64,000 nucleotides of DNA from Mrakia gelida (Eukaryota > Basidiomycota > Tremellomycetes > Cystofilobasidiales > Mrakiaceae). Positions 1 to 15,016 of this stretch are shown here, piece after piece. The number at the start of each line of letters is the position of its first letter. Position 1 is the stretch's first letter. The notes beneath the pieces were generated by a model that was given only the letters and a program-made list of their open reading frames with translations, made no database searches and was not told the DNA's origin. The translations under genes and the position numbers were made by a program. The DNA is taken from NCBI GenBank assembly GCA_024345305.1, contig BRON01000002.1:434001-498000 (forward strand), read 5' to 3'.

Positions 1-764
1 GCAAGGGCAAAGAGAAGAGAGCAAATGAAAAGACACGGGGGGAGAGCGAGAGCGAGCGATGTGATACAACTGGAGAGCAGAGAGAGGAACTGGTGAGCGA
101 CGAGGTTCGCCAGCGAGGGAGAGCAGGGATAGATAAGGAAGACGACTCACCAAGTCTTGAAGCGGCGGAGAAAAGGGGACGACGAATGTACGATGTGAGA
201 ATATGAAGGGAGTCGATGCGATTGAAGGGGTGTTGTGTTGGGTCGTTCGAAGCGTTGCGAGGAGAGTCGAGAGCTGGTTCGAAGGAACGTGAGACGTCTG
301 GTCAGTTCGACGAACACAAAGACACGAACAGCTGGACTGGCTGATGTGCGACTCACTCTTGAGATGGGAACCAAAGGAGAAGAAATAGACAGATAAGTGA
401 GGTTTGGCGTGTAAGAAGTTGCCGAACGAGGGGATGCGAAGCGGGATGGCGAGGACGAGGTGGGTTGGAGTTTGAGATGGAGGGGAGGGGAGGGTGGGTG
501 GGTGGGTTGAGTCGAACCGAACCGAGTTGACCGCGAACGAGTGTCCTGATTGATGGGGTTGGGTGAGTAGGTTGGGTTGGATTGGGAGCTGTTGTAGTTA
601 CGCCGCGACTTGGGATGAGGAAGAAGGTTGGATCCGAGAACCGAAACGACGAGCCCTGATCCGACGAAGTTGATCGGGCGAAGGAAGGGAAAAGGAGCAT
701 GGTTTGGAGTGTCCGACTGTGATGAGGATGAGGGAGAGTAACCAGAGGCGAGGAGGAGAGTTGT
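1..764. other. left-edge interval, no firm gene
   Basis: This stretch lies downstream of the ATG1 stop codon. On the minus strand it contains a donor-like GTGAGTC near 145-151 and another near 345-351, so it may hold the first exons or leader of a minus-strand gene running off the left edge. The open frames here are proline/threonine/serine-rich, lack convincing starts and match nothing I recognise. I do not call a gene. Confidence 0.3.
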
Positions 765-3700
765 TCACGTCGAGGGAGTGGGAGAGGAGGAGAGCGTCGC
801 GTTCGTGACCTGAGCGGCGGCTGCCATTCGTCGATGAAGACTCTCGAGTCGTTTCATGGCAGCGAAGACGACTGAAAGGGCAAGGAGATGAAAGCGAAGA
901 GAGTCAGCGCTTCTAAGAGAGAGAAGAAAGGAGTGAGAAGCTAGAGCACTCACACTTGTCGATGGTGGCCTTGTCGTCCTCCTCGATGGGTCTCCCTTCT
1001 CGAATCGTGTCGTCCAGAACCGTCCTCCACATCAGGATCGCCGTCTCGTAGGCATGCTCGATGGGAACGAGATCGTCTCCGAGAGCCTCGTTGATGGCAG
1101 CGGCTCGAGACTGGTCGAAGGGAGAAGAGGTCGAGTCAGGTCGGTCGCGTCGAGGAAGAGACGAGCGGAAACGACTCACGATCTCCATCGCCCTGTCGTA
1201 GAGGATCTTGTCGGTGAAGACGTTGTACTCTCCGTCTCCGCATCGACTCTTTGCGATCTCGGCCTTGTCAAAACATTCGTTGAAGCGAGCTCGGAACCAT
1301 TGGACGGCTGAAGCACGAAAGGAAAGAACGAGGAGTCAGTGACACGACGAGAGGGGACGAACTCGTCGGAATGTCTCTTGTACGAACCTTCGTTGAGATC
1401 TCCACTAGCACTCGCATCGTACGTCCCGTTCTGGGACTCGAGGAAGCTCTTCGCAGCGATGACTCCTCGTTGCAGAAGCGCGAGAGCGGCGATGTAGAGA
1501 CTGACAGCCTCGGCAGCGACGACGTCCGTCCTCATGATGGAACTGTCCGACCCCGAGTTCGAGTTGGCATTCGACGACGGCCTCCTCTTGGTCTCCTTCT
1601 GAGCGAGTCCCGAGAGGTAGAGCTGGAACCCCGACGACGATCCAGGCGAGTTGTCCGACGTCGCGAGCGCACTTCCTCCTCCCTGATGCAGGATCTGACC
1701 CACCTTCGAGTCTGCGAGCTCGATCACGACGATGGCCTTCTGGGAGAGATCCTCGAGAAGCAGGATGAGAGCCTCCTCGGCCGCGTCGACGTCTCCCGAT
1801 CGGATGAGAGCCTTCCTCCTCGCTGTGGCTCGAGCGACGACTCCTGCTCCTCCTCCTGGCGACGAAGGACTCGTTCCGAAGAGGCGACCTGACGCGGCGG
1901 AGAGGGCTCGAGCGAGAGCTCCGACGGTTCCTGGGGATGATGAGTATCGTTGGGACGAGGGGATGAGACTGTTTCCTGAGGAGACGCTGCTCTGTTGAGG
2001 GACGGGCGAGCTCGTGACGGATTGAGGGATTTGAGGAATGGAGAGAGGACGCGTGAGGGAAGAGGAGTGTTGGTGGTGAAGGGGAGACGGTCGATTGGGT
2101 GACGAGGCGAGGGCGAAGGGAGGAGTGATGGAGAGGGCGAAGGAGTTGGAGGAGGGAGAGAAGGAGTTACCGCCGAGGGGAGGGCTTTGACCTGAGGTCG
2201 TCGTGAGAGCTGAGATTGGACGACTGAGGAGGCTTCGAGAGCTTCGACGACGGTTGACGGTTGCTGGTCCTCGAGCGGCGGCATCCAGTTCTGTGCAATC
2301 AAAGGGAGGAAGAGGAGAACAGGGCCGAAAAGTCAGAAAAAGGGTAGCGAACGAAAAAAAGGACGCGTCGAAACGAGACGGCAACTCACCATCAGCCAAC
2401 GCGTTGATCTCGACCGTCCTCTTCTCCACAACGACGTAGTCCTTCCCAGGATCATCATCCTCATCCCCAAATCCTACTCCTCCCGAGCCAGACCCCGACG
2501 AATGCCTCTTCATCATCGACGGTCTCCTCGATCCGCTCGTCCTCGCAATCTCGACAGGTCCGACGCCCGATTCATACCTCCCATGCTCGCTCCCATCCGA
2601 CTCGACGGTTCCTCCAACGATGTACTTCGGCTCGAAGCTCTGTCGACGAATCATCTGTCCCCGAGGAGAGACTGGCGAGGAGGGTGCGGGTGACTGGTTC
2701 GAGGAGTTGAAACGAGACGGTTGAGGAAGGGTTGGAGATATTGGTGGAGGGTGGTAGGAAGGTCGAACGGTACCAGCTGAGGATGGAGATGATGAAGGAA
2801 TGTTGGAGGTGCGAGGGGAGGCGTGGCCGAGAGTGGGGGAGGCTGGGAGAGGGAGAGCGAAGGGAGGAGGAGGAGGAGCCGGACGCGTTGGGGTTGGAGC
2901 GGGAAGCCGATGATCTGAAGAGGAGGAGCGCGTTTCTGGAGGGTTCGGAGGAGGAGCAGGTCGAGATGGGAGGAGCTTGACCATGGATGAGTCGGTGGGA
3001 GGAGTAGAGGAGGTGGGCTGCATCGAGGGAGGAGGTTTGGGGATGGGATGCAGCTCCGGCTCCCTTCCCATCTTCTCCGTTTCCGACCGAACGACGTCGT
3101 TCCTGAAGAACTCTTCGAAGCCCATCCTCTGAACAGGGTTTCTCTTCAACAGCCCTCGAATCAACTCCTTCAACCCTCGACTGACAGGAAGAGCCTTGAC
3201 CCCTCCCTCCGTCGTCGGCGTCGCCCACCCGGACTTCTCGTCAGGAAACCGGATCCGATCCTCTCCTCGTTCGATCTTCTTGAGGAGTTCGACGTGGTTC
3301 TGAGCCTTGAAGGGGGGTCGACCAACCGACATCTCGTAGAGAACGGTTCCAACGGACCAGAGGTCGGCCTTCGCGTCGTACTTCTCGTATCGAAGGATCT
3401 CGGGAGCCATGTAGAGCCTGGAAAAATCGAAGCACCGAGGAAAGCGAGTCGGTACAGTTCTTCGGACGATGTACGGGAAGAAAGAGGGAGAGGGACGACT
3501 CACGGCGAACCACAGAGCGTCTCAGCCATGCTCGCTCCCTCCAAGAACCGAGCGAATCCAAAGTCGGCGACCTTGAGGACCGGAATCCCGAGAGGATGAC
3601 CAGCAGCGACTTCAGCAGCGGTGGCAGGTTGAAGAAGTAGGTTCTGGAAGAGAAAGGAAGACAGTCAGTCAACAAAATGATGAAACAGAAACCCCCTCTT

Positions 3701-4871
3701 GACCGATACGCGCGGAGGAGGAGGAGAGGGTCGCTCACCTGAGGCTTGATGTCGCGATGAATCAAGTTCTGCGATCTCAAGAACTTCAAAGCCAGAGCTA
3801 CAAGCACCACCAAGACGTTAAGATCAGTTTCCAGCTCGTCGATCTCGAAGAAACGGAAGAGGGAGGACGCACCGAGCTGTCCCAAGAAGCACCTCACGAC
3901 GACCTCGTCGAGTCCTCCCTCTTCGGGATGAGGCCAGTACTGAGGTTTCGTTCCTCCCTCAGGGATGTAATCCAAGCTCGATAACCTTCCTCTCTTCTTG
4001 ATGTAGAAGGAAAGATCTCCACCTGAGCAGTAGTCCATGATGAGGTAGATCTTGTCCTCTTGCTTCTGGAGGGAGGGGAGGAGGGGTCGGGTGAGTGGAG
4101 GGGAGGAGAGAGACCGAGGTCAGCTTCGAGCGTTGAGATCGACGAGAGATAACGAAGACAGAGAGAGAGAGAAGGTGACAAGGATGGGGGATGTAGTACG
4201 AACGATGCAGTCCTCTAGTCCTACGATGTTTGGATGATCGATAGCTTTGAGGATGGCGATCTCAGCTTCGAGGTTCTCGAGCAGCTTGGAGGTCATCTTG
4301 TTGCGTTGGACGACCTTGATAGCGATCGTTTCCCGAGTAGACTGAGGGAGAAGAGATCGAAACAAGAGTCAGCAACATGATCTTGAAGATGAAGGGAAGG
4401 GATTTGAAGACGTGGAAGCGAGGGTGACGAGCTAAGGAGAGGGAGAGAAGGGACGAGGGTGGCGACATCATCCACGCTCGCGAGCTCGTCTTCTCGCACC
4501 CTCCTCGACACCTCTCTCAGCCTAGGGAGAGATACGACCTCTCTTGGTCGTAGGAGTGGAGTGTATTAATCCGGCCTAAGGCTGAATGAGCTCCGTTCCT
4601 TGCGTTCCCCATCGGAACGCGGCGGTGGAAGGAGCGAAGGGAGAGGGGTTCGACAACAGCTCACCACCCCCCCTCCCTTCCACCTCGCGAGCTCCTTCCA
4701 CCTCTTCTAGTGGCCTTCCTGCACAATCTTGTAGAGAAGAAGAAACGTGTTACTCACAGCCTTGTAACCTCTCAATACTGTAGCGAAAGAACCTCTTCCG
4801 ATCTCTGAACCCAGGAGGTAGTTGCCTACTTGTTCTCGAGGCTCCCTCCTCGGAATGGAAGTCGATGTCAT
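765..4871 (-). CDS. ATG1: Autophagy serine/threonine kinase Atg1 (ULK1 family)
   Basis: Atg1 starts autophagosome formation at the phagophore assembly site, with Atg13 and the Atg17/FIP200 scaffold as partners. The ATG at 4871 opens on a short tail followed by [18 protein letters not shown], the kinase glycine loop. Later exons carry the hinge MDYCSGGDL, the catalytic HRDIKPQ, the metal-binding VADFGFAR and the activation-segment end [25 protein letters not shown] followed by an MAET-LCGSP segment is typical of ATG1/ULK kinases. A long Ser/Pro-rich linker follows, covering most of 1900-3100. The C-terminus, split by an intron near 860-950, contains a helical part with [15 protein letters not shown] and [10 protein letters not shown], consistent with the tandem MIT domain that binds Atg13. 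About ten short introns were inferred. The stop at 765-767 follows a Ser/Thr tail. The family assignment is secure; the smaller exon joins were made by eye. Confidence 0.9.
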
Positions 4872-5905
4872 CGTCGAGGACGGAGGACGAGAGAGAAAGA
4901 GGTAGCCAGAGTGAGAGAGAGTTGGATTGCGAGGTTAGAGAAGGGGAGAGGAAGGGGGTGGGATGGTTGAGTTGAGAGATTCGTTGGTTGTTGGTGGTGG
5001 GGAGATGGTGGGTGTTTGGGGGCAGAGAGGGGGAGCGAGTTCAGGGAGGAAGGAAGGAGGTTGGACGAGTCGTTCGTGCTCGCGTTCCGTCTTGCCCGAG
5101 ACCTGGTGTTGAACGAAAGTTTAGGTTCCAAGGGGTTTACTCCGAGGTAGGGAGGTAGACAGAGAAGTTCAAGAAGGACGTTCCTCGCGTGAGAGGTCGT
5201 GGAGGGTTGGGGGGAGAGACGAGGCGAGGCGAGAGGACGAGCAGATTAGGGAAGGTCCAACGAGCAGTCATCCTCTCCCTCCGTTTCAGCTCACTGTCTC
5301 GTCCTCCCTTCCTTTCTAGCGTCGAATCTTTCTCAGCCCGAGCGGACAGTCAGAGAAGCATCTATACACTCGTGTTGTTCCTTCTCGCGAAATCATACGA
5401 GAAAGGCAAGAGAAAGCGGACAAGAACGAGCGGGTAGATAACGAAGGTCGCGTCTTCTCCTCGCCTTCTGCTTCGACTCGACCGAATGGGGAACGAAGGT
5501 TCGATCGAAATCCTTCCACTCCTTTTTGCTCGCATCGTCCCACTTCGGCAAACTTACCGATCCAGATCCTCTCGGTTACATCAAAGGTCAGGAAGGTTCT
5601 CTTTCGCTCAAAGTAGAACGGTGAAGGCGAGCGATAAGGAATCTGGACGGGCCGCGCCCAGGGTTTAATCTCTCGCTCGTTTGGGAAGAGGAAGGAATGA
5701 TTTTCCTTTCAGAATGAGCTTTCGGAGTGAAGAAACGAAAAGTAGGAGCCTCGCATGGACTCGGGATCTCGCTCTCGAAGCCAAGAGAGTCAAGATAAGT
5801 AAGTTATCGAAGACCTCGACGCGTCTGTCCCACTTCCGCTCCCAGTTCCTCCCTGCCCGCGCTCCTCTACACCAGTCCCGCCTTAGAGTCCCTGTCCTAG
5901 TAGTC
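4872..5905. promoter_or_regulatory. ATG1 upstream region
   Basis: About 1 kb lies between the ATG1 start and the 3' end of the RNase H-fold pseudogene, both on the minus strand. It should contain the ATG1 promoter and leader. The ATG1-proximal part (roughly 4860-5060) is purine-rich on the plus strand, so it is pyrimidine-rich on the sense strand of ATG1. I see no coding exon, tRNA or clear TATA box. Confidence 0.35.
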
Positions 5906-7385
5906 TTAGTCCATAGCGCGTTGCTCGGCCCTGATCTAAGACCATCAACGAAACGTAAACGAGAAGGTCAGGCCACCGAACTCTCGACGCGTCCAACCTC
6001 CCTCTTCCCTCTCGAACAAAGAAACACACTCACTGCTGATCGATACGCCACTCCCCTCGCCTCCTTCATCTCCCCAGAGTTCACCTGCCAGACGAGCACC
6101 TCAACTCCGAACCTCTCCCACCACTCAACTCTCTCCAGCACCCTCTCTCAGAGATCAACGTTCACGATCCTCTCCCGACGACTCTTCCTCCTCCAGCCGT
6201 TCTCCTTCCAGCCTCGGACCCACTCGGTCAATCCAAGAACAACGTACTCTGAATTCATGGCAACGATCACCCGTCTGAAGCCAAGAGATCTCCAAGGTTC
6301 GATGTCTAGCGCCCTGAGAAGGGCGTAGAGCAGCTCGGTTGTGAGTCTGCGAAGAGCCGTCGTCCTCGTATCCTCGAGGGAGAGGACCTCGTAGATACGA
6401 ATTGTGTACGTGGCTCGGGAAGCCAGAGGTAGCAGCAGGGACGATAGAAGAAGGAGAAGCTTTGATAGCCCAGTGAGCTCGAGCGTCGGAGGTGCCAGCG
6501 TGCAAGCACGAGCAGGCGACGAAGAGAAGGGTGGTCGAGGGAGACGTCGAGTGGACGAAACGCTGATTGCCAGTGAAGAGGTTGACTCTGGTCCCGAAGA
6601 GACCGTCGATGCCAAGGATGGGGTGTCCCGAAGGAGGGGAGAAGCGACGGAGCGCGACCCAGGAGGAGGACTTGAGATCTCCGGGGAGAGTCTGAGAGAG
6701 GGAGAAGGAGGGAAGGGAGGGAGGAGGTCAGCTTGAGCTTTCGATCTTTCGTTCGAGAAAGAGAGAGAAGACGAGCTCACCAAAGTGCCAGCTCGGAACT
6801 GCTCGACCATGCGAGCTTCATCTCGAAGGGCGTACCAATGGAAGTCAAGCGACGTCGGATCTAGGCCGAAGCCATGGTCGTCGTATCGAAGAGTTCCGAG
6901 AGGTTTCGTCTTCAAGCGTTCACTCTCGAGGATGGCAAGCCAAACTCGATGGTCAAGCAGTCTTTGTTTGCCAACGTTGGACGAGAAGTTGTCTCCGAAG
7001 AAGAGCTTCAAGTTGTCCACAGTGTCCTCGTTCCTCCAGATGAGGCTGTTCAAGCAAGATGATCAAAGGGAAGGAGGGAGGGAGAGATCAGCCTTCGTCG
7101 AGCTCGTTCATTCTTCTTCCTCTTCTTCCCTTCTTCTCTGACCCTTCGTCATGATTCGGGCAGAAGGAGTTCGAGAGAGAAGAAGGAGAAGCGGGAAGAA
7201 TTTTGAGATGAAACTCACGCATGCAGGTGAACTCCAAAGCCCTGGAAGTCCTCGTCGTTCTTGGGGAGCTTGACGAAGACCTTCCGAGCGAGGTCCCTCG
7301 CTTCCTTCGACAGGTGAGCGTCCTTGAAGGCTCGAACTCAGTTGAGCGAGGTGTTGCTGAGCTGTTGAGTCTCGTAGATGGTCAT
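5906..7385 (-). pseudogene. RNase H-fold paralogue, disrupted by two stops and a frameshift
   Basis: This is a diverged tandem copy of the gene at 7886-9264 with the same exon plan. Exon 1 starts at 7385 and ends in FQGFGVHLHA before a GTGAGT donor, matching FDGFGLMLHA in the neighbour. Three lesions are visible. Codon 16 of exon 1 is TGA. Near 6320 the frame slips by one base between NRAALR and ALLRALDIEPWRSLGF. Near 6130 the phrase NVDL-W is interrupted because the conserved tryptophan TGG has become TGA. No splice signals could remove any of these. The RNase H-like fold is still readable, as in FRRVIVAMNSEYVVLGL. Intron boundaries remain intact, so it arose by DNA duplication rather than retrotransposition. 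The end at 5906 depends on a weakly supported last intron. A sequencing error could explain one lesion but hardly all three. Confidence 0.7.
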
Positions 7386-7885
7386 CTTGAAGATTTGACG
7401 GTTTGGGAGAGGGAGAGGGAGTGAGGGTTGACGGGAAGGAGAAGTCGAACTTCCTCTCGTCTTTCCTTTTCCGTCGAGGGTCTCGCGGAACGCGATGGAA
7501 CAACCGACGATGAATTCTGCCGCTTTTTGGTCGAGAGAGATAGATCCGATGGAGACCAACCGAAAGGAGAAAACTTGTTCGAGCTTGGAGAAGTGTTTCT
7601 CCTTGCCATTTCGAGCGAACTTCGACGGGAGAGAGCGCGAGTTTGAACGAACTTCGTCGTTGCAGCTGGAAAGATCTGCTCGAGATCTCGTGTGAGGACC
7701 GGCATCTAAGGCGAGTGTGAAGCATACCAGTCACATGAGTGGAAACTGAACACAAAGCAAGTGTTCTGAGGGAGGAAGACACGTCGTGCTTCGTTCACTC
7801 GCGACGCGTTCGAGGGGCTCTCTTATCCTCGCGCTGACTTCAAGCAGCGAAGAAGAGCGGAACGGACAGATCATTCTGTCATCTA

Positions 7886-9264
7886 TCACGAGATATACTG
7901 TCTCTGACCATATTCCGACTGATCAAAGAGGAAAAGGTGAAGCGTCAGTCAGCAAAAAACGAAACATCGGGACGCACGTTACGCGACGAGAAGTCGACGT
8001 AGGACTCACCTCGGCCTTCCTCAGCAGCCCTTGAACTTCCTTATTCGTCCCCTTCCTGACGTTCCACATCAGAATCTCCACTCCAAACCTCTCCCAAAAC
8101 TCAACCCGATCCAGCACCTTCTCCCACAGATCCACGTTCGCCGTCGGTCTCCCGTCCCTCAACCTCCACCCTCTCGCCTTCCAACCATCGACCCTCTCCG
8201 CCAGCCCGAGCACAGTATACTCCGAGCTCATCGCGATGATGACCCTCTTGAATCCGAGCGACCTCCAGGGTTCCAGATCCAACGCTTCAACCAGAGCTTG
8301 CAACGCGGCTCGTTGGTTCGTATCCTTTTGACTTGACGGTTCCAGGGCTCCGTACTGCTCGAGTCGTCGGTTCCCTGCTCCAAAGGGTCCTGCTACCACT
8401 GACCAGTACCCTCTAGCGTCCGGTTGACCGTTCCTCGGACTGGAGAAAGCGGCGAAGAGAAGGGCGGTGTGGAGAGAGTCTTTGAGGACGAATCGTCGCG
8501 CTCCCGTGAAGAGATCGACGCGAGATTCGAAGACGGTGGTGGAAGGTGGAGGGAAGAAGTGGCGGTCGGCGAAGTAGGTGGAGTTGGAGGGTGTCGGAGG
8601 GAGGGTCTGAGGAAGAGAGAGGAGGAGATCAGTGTTGAGGATTTGGGTACGTCGAAGGCCTCCTTCGTTCCCTCGCTGAACAAGGCAGAGAAGGAAGGTG
8701 GCTCACGAGACTTCCAGCCTTGAACTTGTTGACCGTAAGGAGAGCTGCTGATCCTGCTTCCAAAGTAGCGGTGACGAACGAGTGGTGGTATCCTCGGTCG
8801 TACCAGTCGAGACCGCAGGACTGGACCTCGACTGCCGCTCTGTGGTCCTGTAGGCGTGCTCTCCCGATGTTCTCGAGGTACTTCCTTCCGAAGATGAGTC
8901 TCAGGTTCCTATCGCTGTCCTCTCCGTTGGCGATCAACCTGCGAGAAGGTAAAGAGGAGAAAGAAAGCGAGCTCGTCCCTTCGACTTCCCTTCCCTCTGA
9001 CCCTTCATCACCCTTGAACGGGCAAGAGGGCTGCGAGACAGATGTGCCAATCTGTACAGAGGCAAAATCTGTCGCTGGCTAAGACGAGAGAAGGACTCAC
9101 GCGTGAAGCATCAGCCCGAAGCCATCGAAAACATCCTCGTTCGTCGAGAGCTCAACACCAAGTCTTTCCGCCAGATCCAAAGCGTCCGGAGATCGCGACG
9201 CTCTTCGGTAATCGTAGGTGCGTTCGAAGGAAGTTCCGGTGAGAACGTCGACGTGAACCGGCAT
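7886..9264 (-). CDS. RNase H-fold protein lacking catalytic acids
   Basis: The ATG at 9264 (MPVHVDVLTG) begins a short first exon ending in FDGFGLMLHA, followed by at least three further exons. The C-terminal half resembles the RNase H-like domain common in fungal genomes. It has the order RAALQALVEALDLEPW, then FKRVIIAMSSEYTVLGL, then NVDLWEKVLDRVEFW and VEILMWNVRKGTNKE. In active relatives the corresponding sites read TDG, RAELRA, ATDSEY and EADxLAK. Here the first aspartate is replaced within LLFAAFSS, the glutamate is alanine, the middle aspartate is serine and the last aspartate is absent. The protein should therefore keep the fold but not cleave RNA:DNA hybrids, so any role would be binding or structural. 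Its frame is intact, unlike the copy downstream. The start is the first ATG in frame after a possible leader intron around 9280-9340. Confidence 0.7.
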
Positions 9265-9778
9265 GCTCGAGCTGAGGGGAGGAAGGAGGTCGACGAGCAG
9301 ATGAGCGTTTGAGGAAGGGGAGTCGAACTTTTGGACGAGCTCACCTTCCCTTCCTTCCCTCCCTCTGTTTTCACGTGCTGCTCTCAGAAGCTCGTAAGTG
9401 GCCAGTCGGGTGTGGAACAAAGGGACAAGAAGACCTCACTCCGAGAAGATCCAGTTCTTCTCTCAGACTTTGCTCACCCAGCTCGCGTTCTCTGTCGTTC
9501 GCTCTTGCCTCGTTCGCGCTCGCTGAGTAGAGTCGTAGCTAGTACAAATTCATTGGGGGTTATCGAAGAGTCAAAGAGAGATGAGAAACGACCATGAGGG
9601 GAGGGGTGAAAACAAAAGGAGGTAGGAGAGAAAAGAGATGCAGTGGCAAAAGGCCGAAGAAGAAAGAAACCCAACCGACGACGACAAGAACGAGAACCGT
9701 TTAACTCCTGCGAAGGTGAAGAAGAGAGCAGGTCAGCAGTGATTCCTCGAGGGCGAGGGAAGAAGGAGGAGCAGAGAC
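9265..9778. other. spacer between RNase H-fold gene and SUB2
   Basis: About 0.5 kb separates these minus-strand genes. It should hold the RNase H-fold promoter and leader and the SUB2 3' UTR. A GTGAGC...CAG pair on the minus strand near 9280-9345 could be a leader intron; joining it puts the frame out of phase with the downstream ATG, so it is not a coding intron. I see nothing else. Confidence 0.35.
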
Positions 9779-12778
<3,000 letters not shown>

Positions 12779-13129
12779 AGTTTTAGAGGGAGGGGGAGGG
12801 TGGGAAGGGGGGGAAGGGAAGGGAGAAAGGAGGGGAGGCTGTTGAGGAGGTTGGGAGGATGGAAGAGGGCGAAGAAAAGATGGTCAGAGATGATGTTCGA
12901 CGTCAAGGAGCTCAGGGGACGTCGGATGGGTGTAGAGGGAAGACGTACGAGAGAACCGGGGAGGAGGGGAGGGTGATGGGTGAGGAGGGAGGAGAGGGCG
13001 TCGAGTCGACTTCTCTTCTCGAGCGAGCGAATCGAAGCGTCGGCGCAGACCATTTTGCAGTCCGAGTTCGAACATTTCTACCAGATCGCAAAAAGAGGCA
13101 GATGAGGTGGAGCATAGATAGAGAGAAAG
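12779..13129. promoter_or_regulatory. SUB2 upstream region
   Basis: The 351 bp between the SUB2 start and the F-box gene stop are strongly purine-rich on the plus strand, so pyrimidine-rich on the SUB2 sense strand, especially 12780-12990. This is the expected SUB2 core promoter and leader. No gene is visible. Confidence 0.45.
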
Positions 13130-15016
13130 TTATCCTAGAAATCTACCTAGAGAAAAAACATCTGGGACTCGTCCTCCGAGCTCGGTGTCGAACCGTACGA
13201 GTTCGACTCTCTGCTTCGTCTTCCCAACGTCCTTCGACCAGTAATCCGTCTCGATCTCCTCGAATCGATGAACCTGAGACGGCGGCATTCAAGAAGAGTG
13301 TGAGGTGTTCTCTGTTCAGCGAAGGAAGAGAGGGAGCGACTAGAAGGACGCCAGAAAGAGACTCGACTCACGTCGTAACATCGCGTCCGAAAGCCCACCT
13401 GCTTCAACCCTTTGCCCTTCCTAGCCAGCTCCCCAAGCTCCACCATCCCAGGCTCCCAAGCACCTCGCCCCTCAGCTCCGGCGTGAGGACTGACGATATG
13501 AATGGTCCTCAGCGACGTCTCCCACGACCCGCTCCCGACGACCTCCAGGAATCTACTCCAGAGATGGCCTTGAACCGGAAGGAAGAGCCAATTGAGGTTA
13601 GGTAGAAGGGTAGGGAGGTCGAGGTCCAGTCTCAGGAAGACGGGCGAGGGGAGGGAGAGGAGAGTGAGGTTGGGCAGTCCGAACGACGGGAGGGCGAAAA
13701 GGGTCGAGGGGAACTTCGGGGTGGGAGTGGAGAGGTGAAGGGTTCGAAGGGTCTTCTCGTGGAGAGAGAGGAATTCCGAGACGAGGAGGTTGTCGGAGGG
13801 TTCCGACGTAGGGAGTGGGCAGGTGAGGGAAAGGTAGGTGAGGCTTGGGGTCGCGAGGGAGGGGAACGCGACGTGGATTTCCGCGAGGGAGACGCGAGGA
13901 AGATGTTCCAGTGAGAGATGGGTGATTCCTCGTTGACGGCCTGAGGTTCGAGGGTCGTCTGATGGACTTGAGGCGTTGGCGAGAAGGAGGAGGATGGAGG
14001 AAGTCGATACCTTGGTGAGCGAAGTGAGGGAGAGGTGGGTGAGGTTGGAGAGGGAAGGAGCCGCTTCGACGAGGAGCTCGTCTGTGATGAGTGGCGAAGA
14101 CTGTGAGTGTAAGAAGTACGCCGTTTATAGTCAGCATAGTTTCTTTGGGCTCTACTGCTGGGTTGAACGACGAGGAGAAGGATGCGAACTTGAGCGATAA
14201 TCGAGAGCCGCTCCAAACCTCCTCCCTTCTCCTTCGTAATCTCAAACCACCTCGCCAGAAGCCCAACGACACCTCGATCAGGCATGATCAACCCCAGCCT
14301 CTTCAGACCCTCTATCTTCAACAGCCCTTCCGGGTCAAACACTGAGCTGCTGTGAGCGTTTAGCTCGAGCTCCGTCAAGTTGGGCATGCAGAGGGAGATG
14401 ACCGAGAGAAGAGCTGTCGAGAGGGACCGATCCCGAGTCCACGAGAGAGAGGTGATGTTGGGTAGAGAAAGTAGAGTGAGGATGGTTGTCGAGGCGAGGG
14501 TAGGAGGGAGGTTGATGGGCGGGGGATAGGAACGGACTTCTGCGAAGGGCAGGACGAGAGGTGAGAACAGGTTTTCGAGTCCTCTTCTGATCGAGATGTT
14601 TCCTTCGAGAGAGAAAGTTGATCTTACCAAGTTTCTTGACGAGTTTTGATAGCTCGGGAACCCGTCCGAGTGTGTCGAAGAGCAAGGGAAGCTGCGAAGA
14701 GAGAAGGAAGGAGGATGGTCAGCTCGGTCCCTCCTTCCTTCGTCTTTTCCCTTGCTTCTCTCCCTCTACAGCCTTCATCTCTGCCTTCTGAAGTGCTCAC
14801 CTTTGCCTTTGCTCCTTTCTCCCAAGGTTTCACCCAGCAGTGCTGATACAGGATCTCGTTGGCGAAACGGTTGAAAGCTCGAGAGACGAGGGAAGCCGAG
14901 AGAAGGTGCGTGGGCGATTGGAGGTGGGAGAGGATGAGAGGGAAAAGTTCCAGCGGTAGGGTCGGGGGAGGAGATGGCGAGACTGAAGATGTGCGAGCTG
15001 GGGTCGGGAATGCCAT
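13130..15016 (-). CDS. F-box/leucine-rich-repeat-like protein
   Basis: The ATG at 15016 opens a low-complexity stretch, then LPLELFPLILSHLQSP and ASLVSRAFNRFANEILY, a typical fungal F-box. F-box proteins recruit substrates to SCF ubiquitin ligases by binding Skp1. The remainder is rich in regularly spaced leucines, such as LPNITSLSWTRDRSLSTALL, CMPNLTELELNAHSS and LKRLGLIMPDRGV, which suggests a leucine-rich solenoid that binds substrate. The end is KQRVELVRFDTELGGRVPD and a TAA stop at 13130-13132. At least four introns were inferred. Near 14600 the frame changes after ELSKLVKKL. The only in-phase solution with a GTAAG donor is a 25-nt or, more plausibly, a 46-nt intron. The substrate and true orthologue are unknown. 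Confidence 0.7.

Noticed and set aside
353..700. Minus-strand open frame of 115 residues with a real ATG at 700
   Set aside because: It is a Pro/Thr/Ser-rich low-complexity translation with no conserved block and sits in probable UTR or promoter DNA; no support beyond being open.
1371..1892. Plus-strand open frame opposite the ATG1 linker and tail
   Set aside because: Arg/Ser-rich shadow of ATG1 coding sequence without its own splice signals or start context.
9310..9420. Upstream coding exon for the RNase H-fold gene (MFHTRLATYELLRAAR)
   Set aside because: Splicing it to the next segment gives the wrong phase for MPVHVDVLTG, and its first codon is probably only a leader ATG.
14590..14640. 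An apparent 25-nt intron (GTAAG...CGAAG) in the F-box gene
   Set aside because: A 46-nt intron using the same donor and a later AG also restores the frame and is a more ordinary size, so I do not claim an ultra-short intron.
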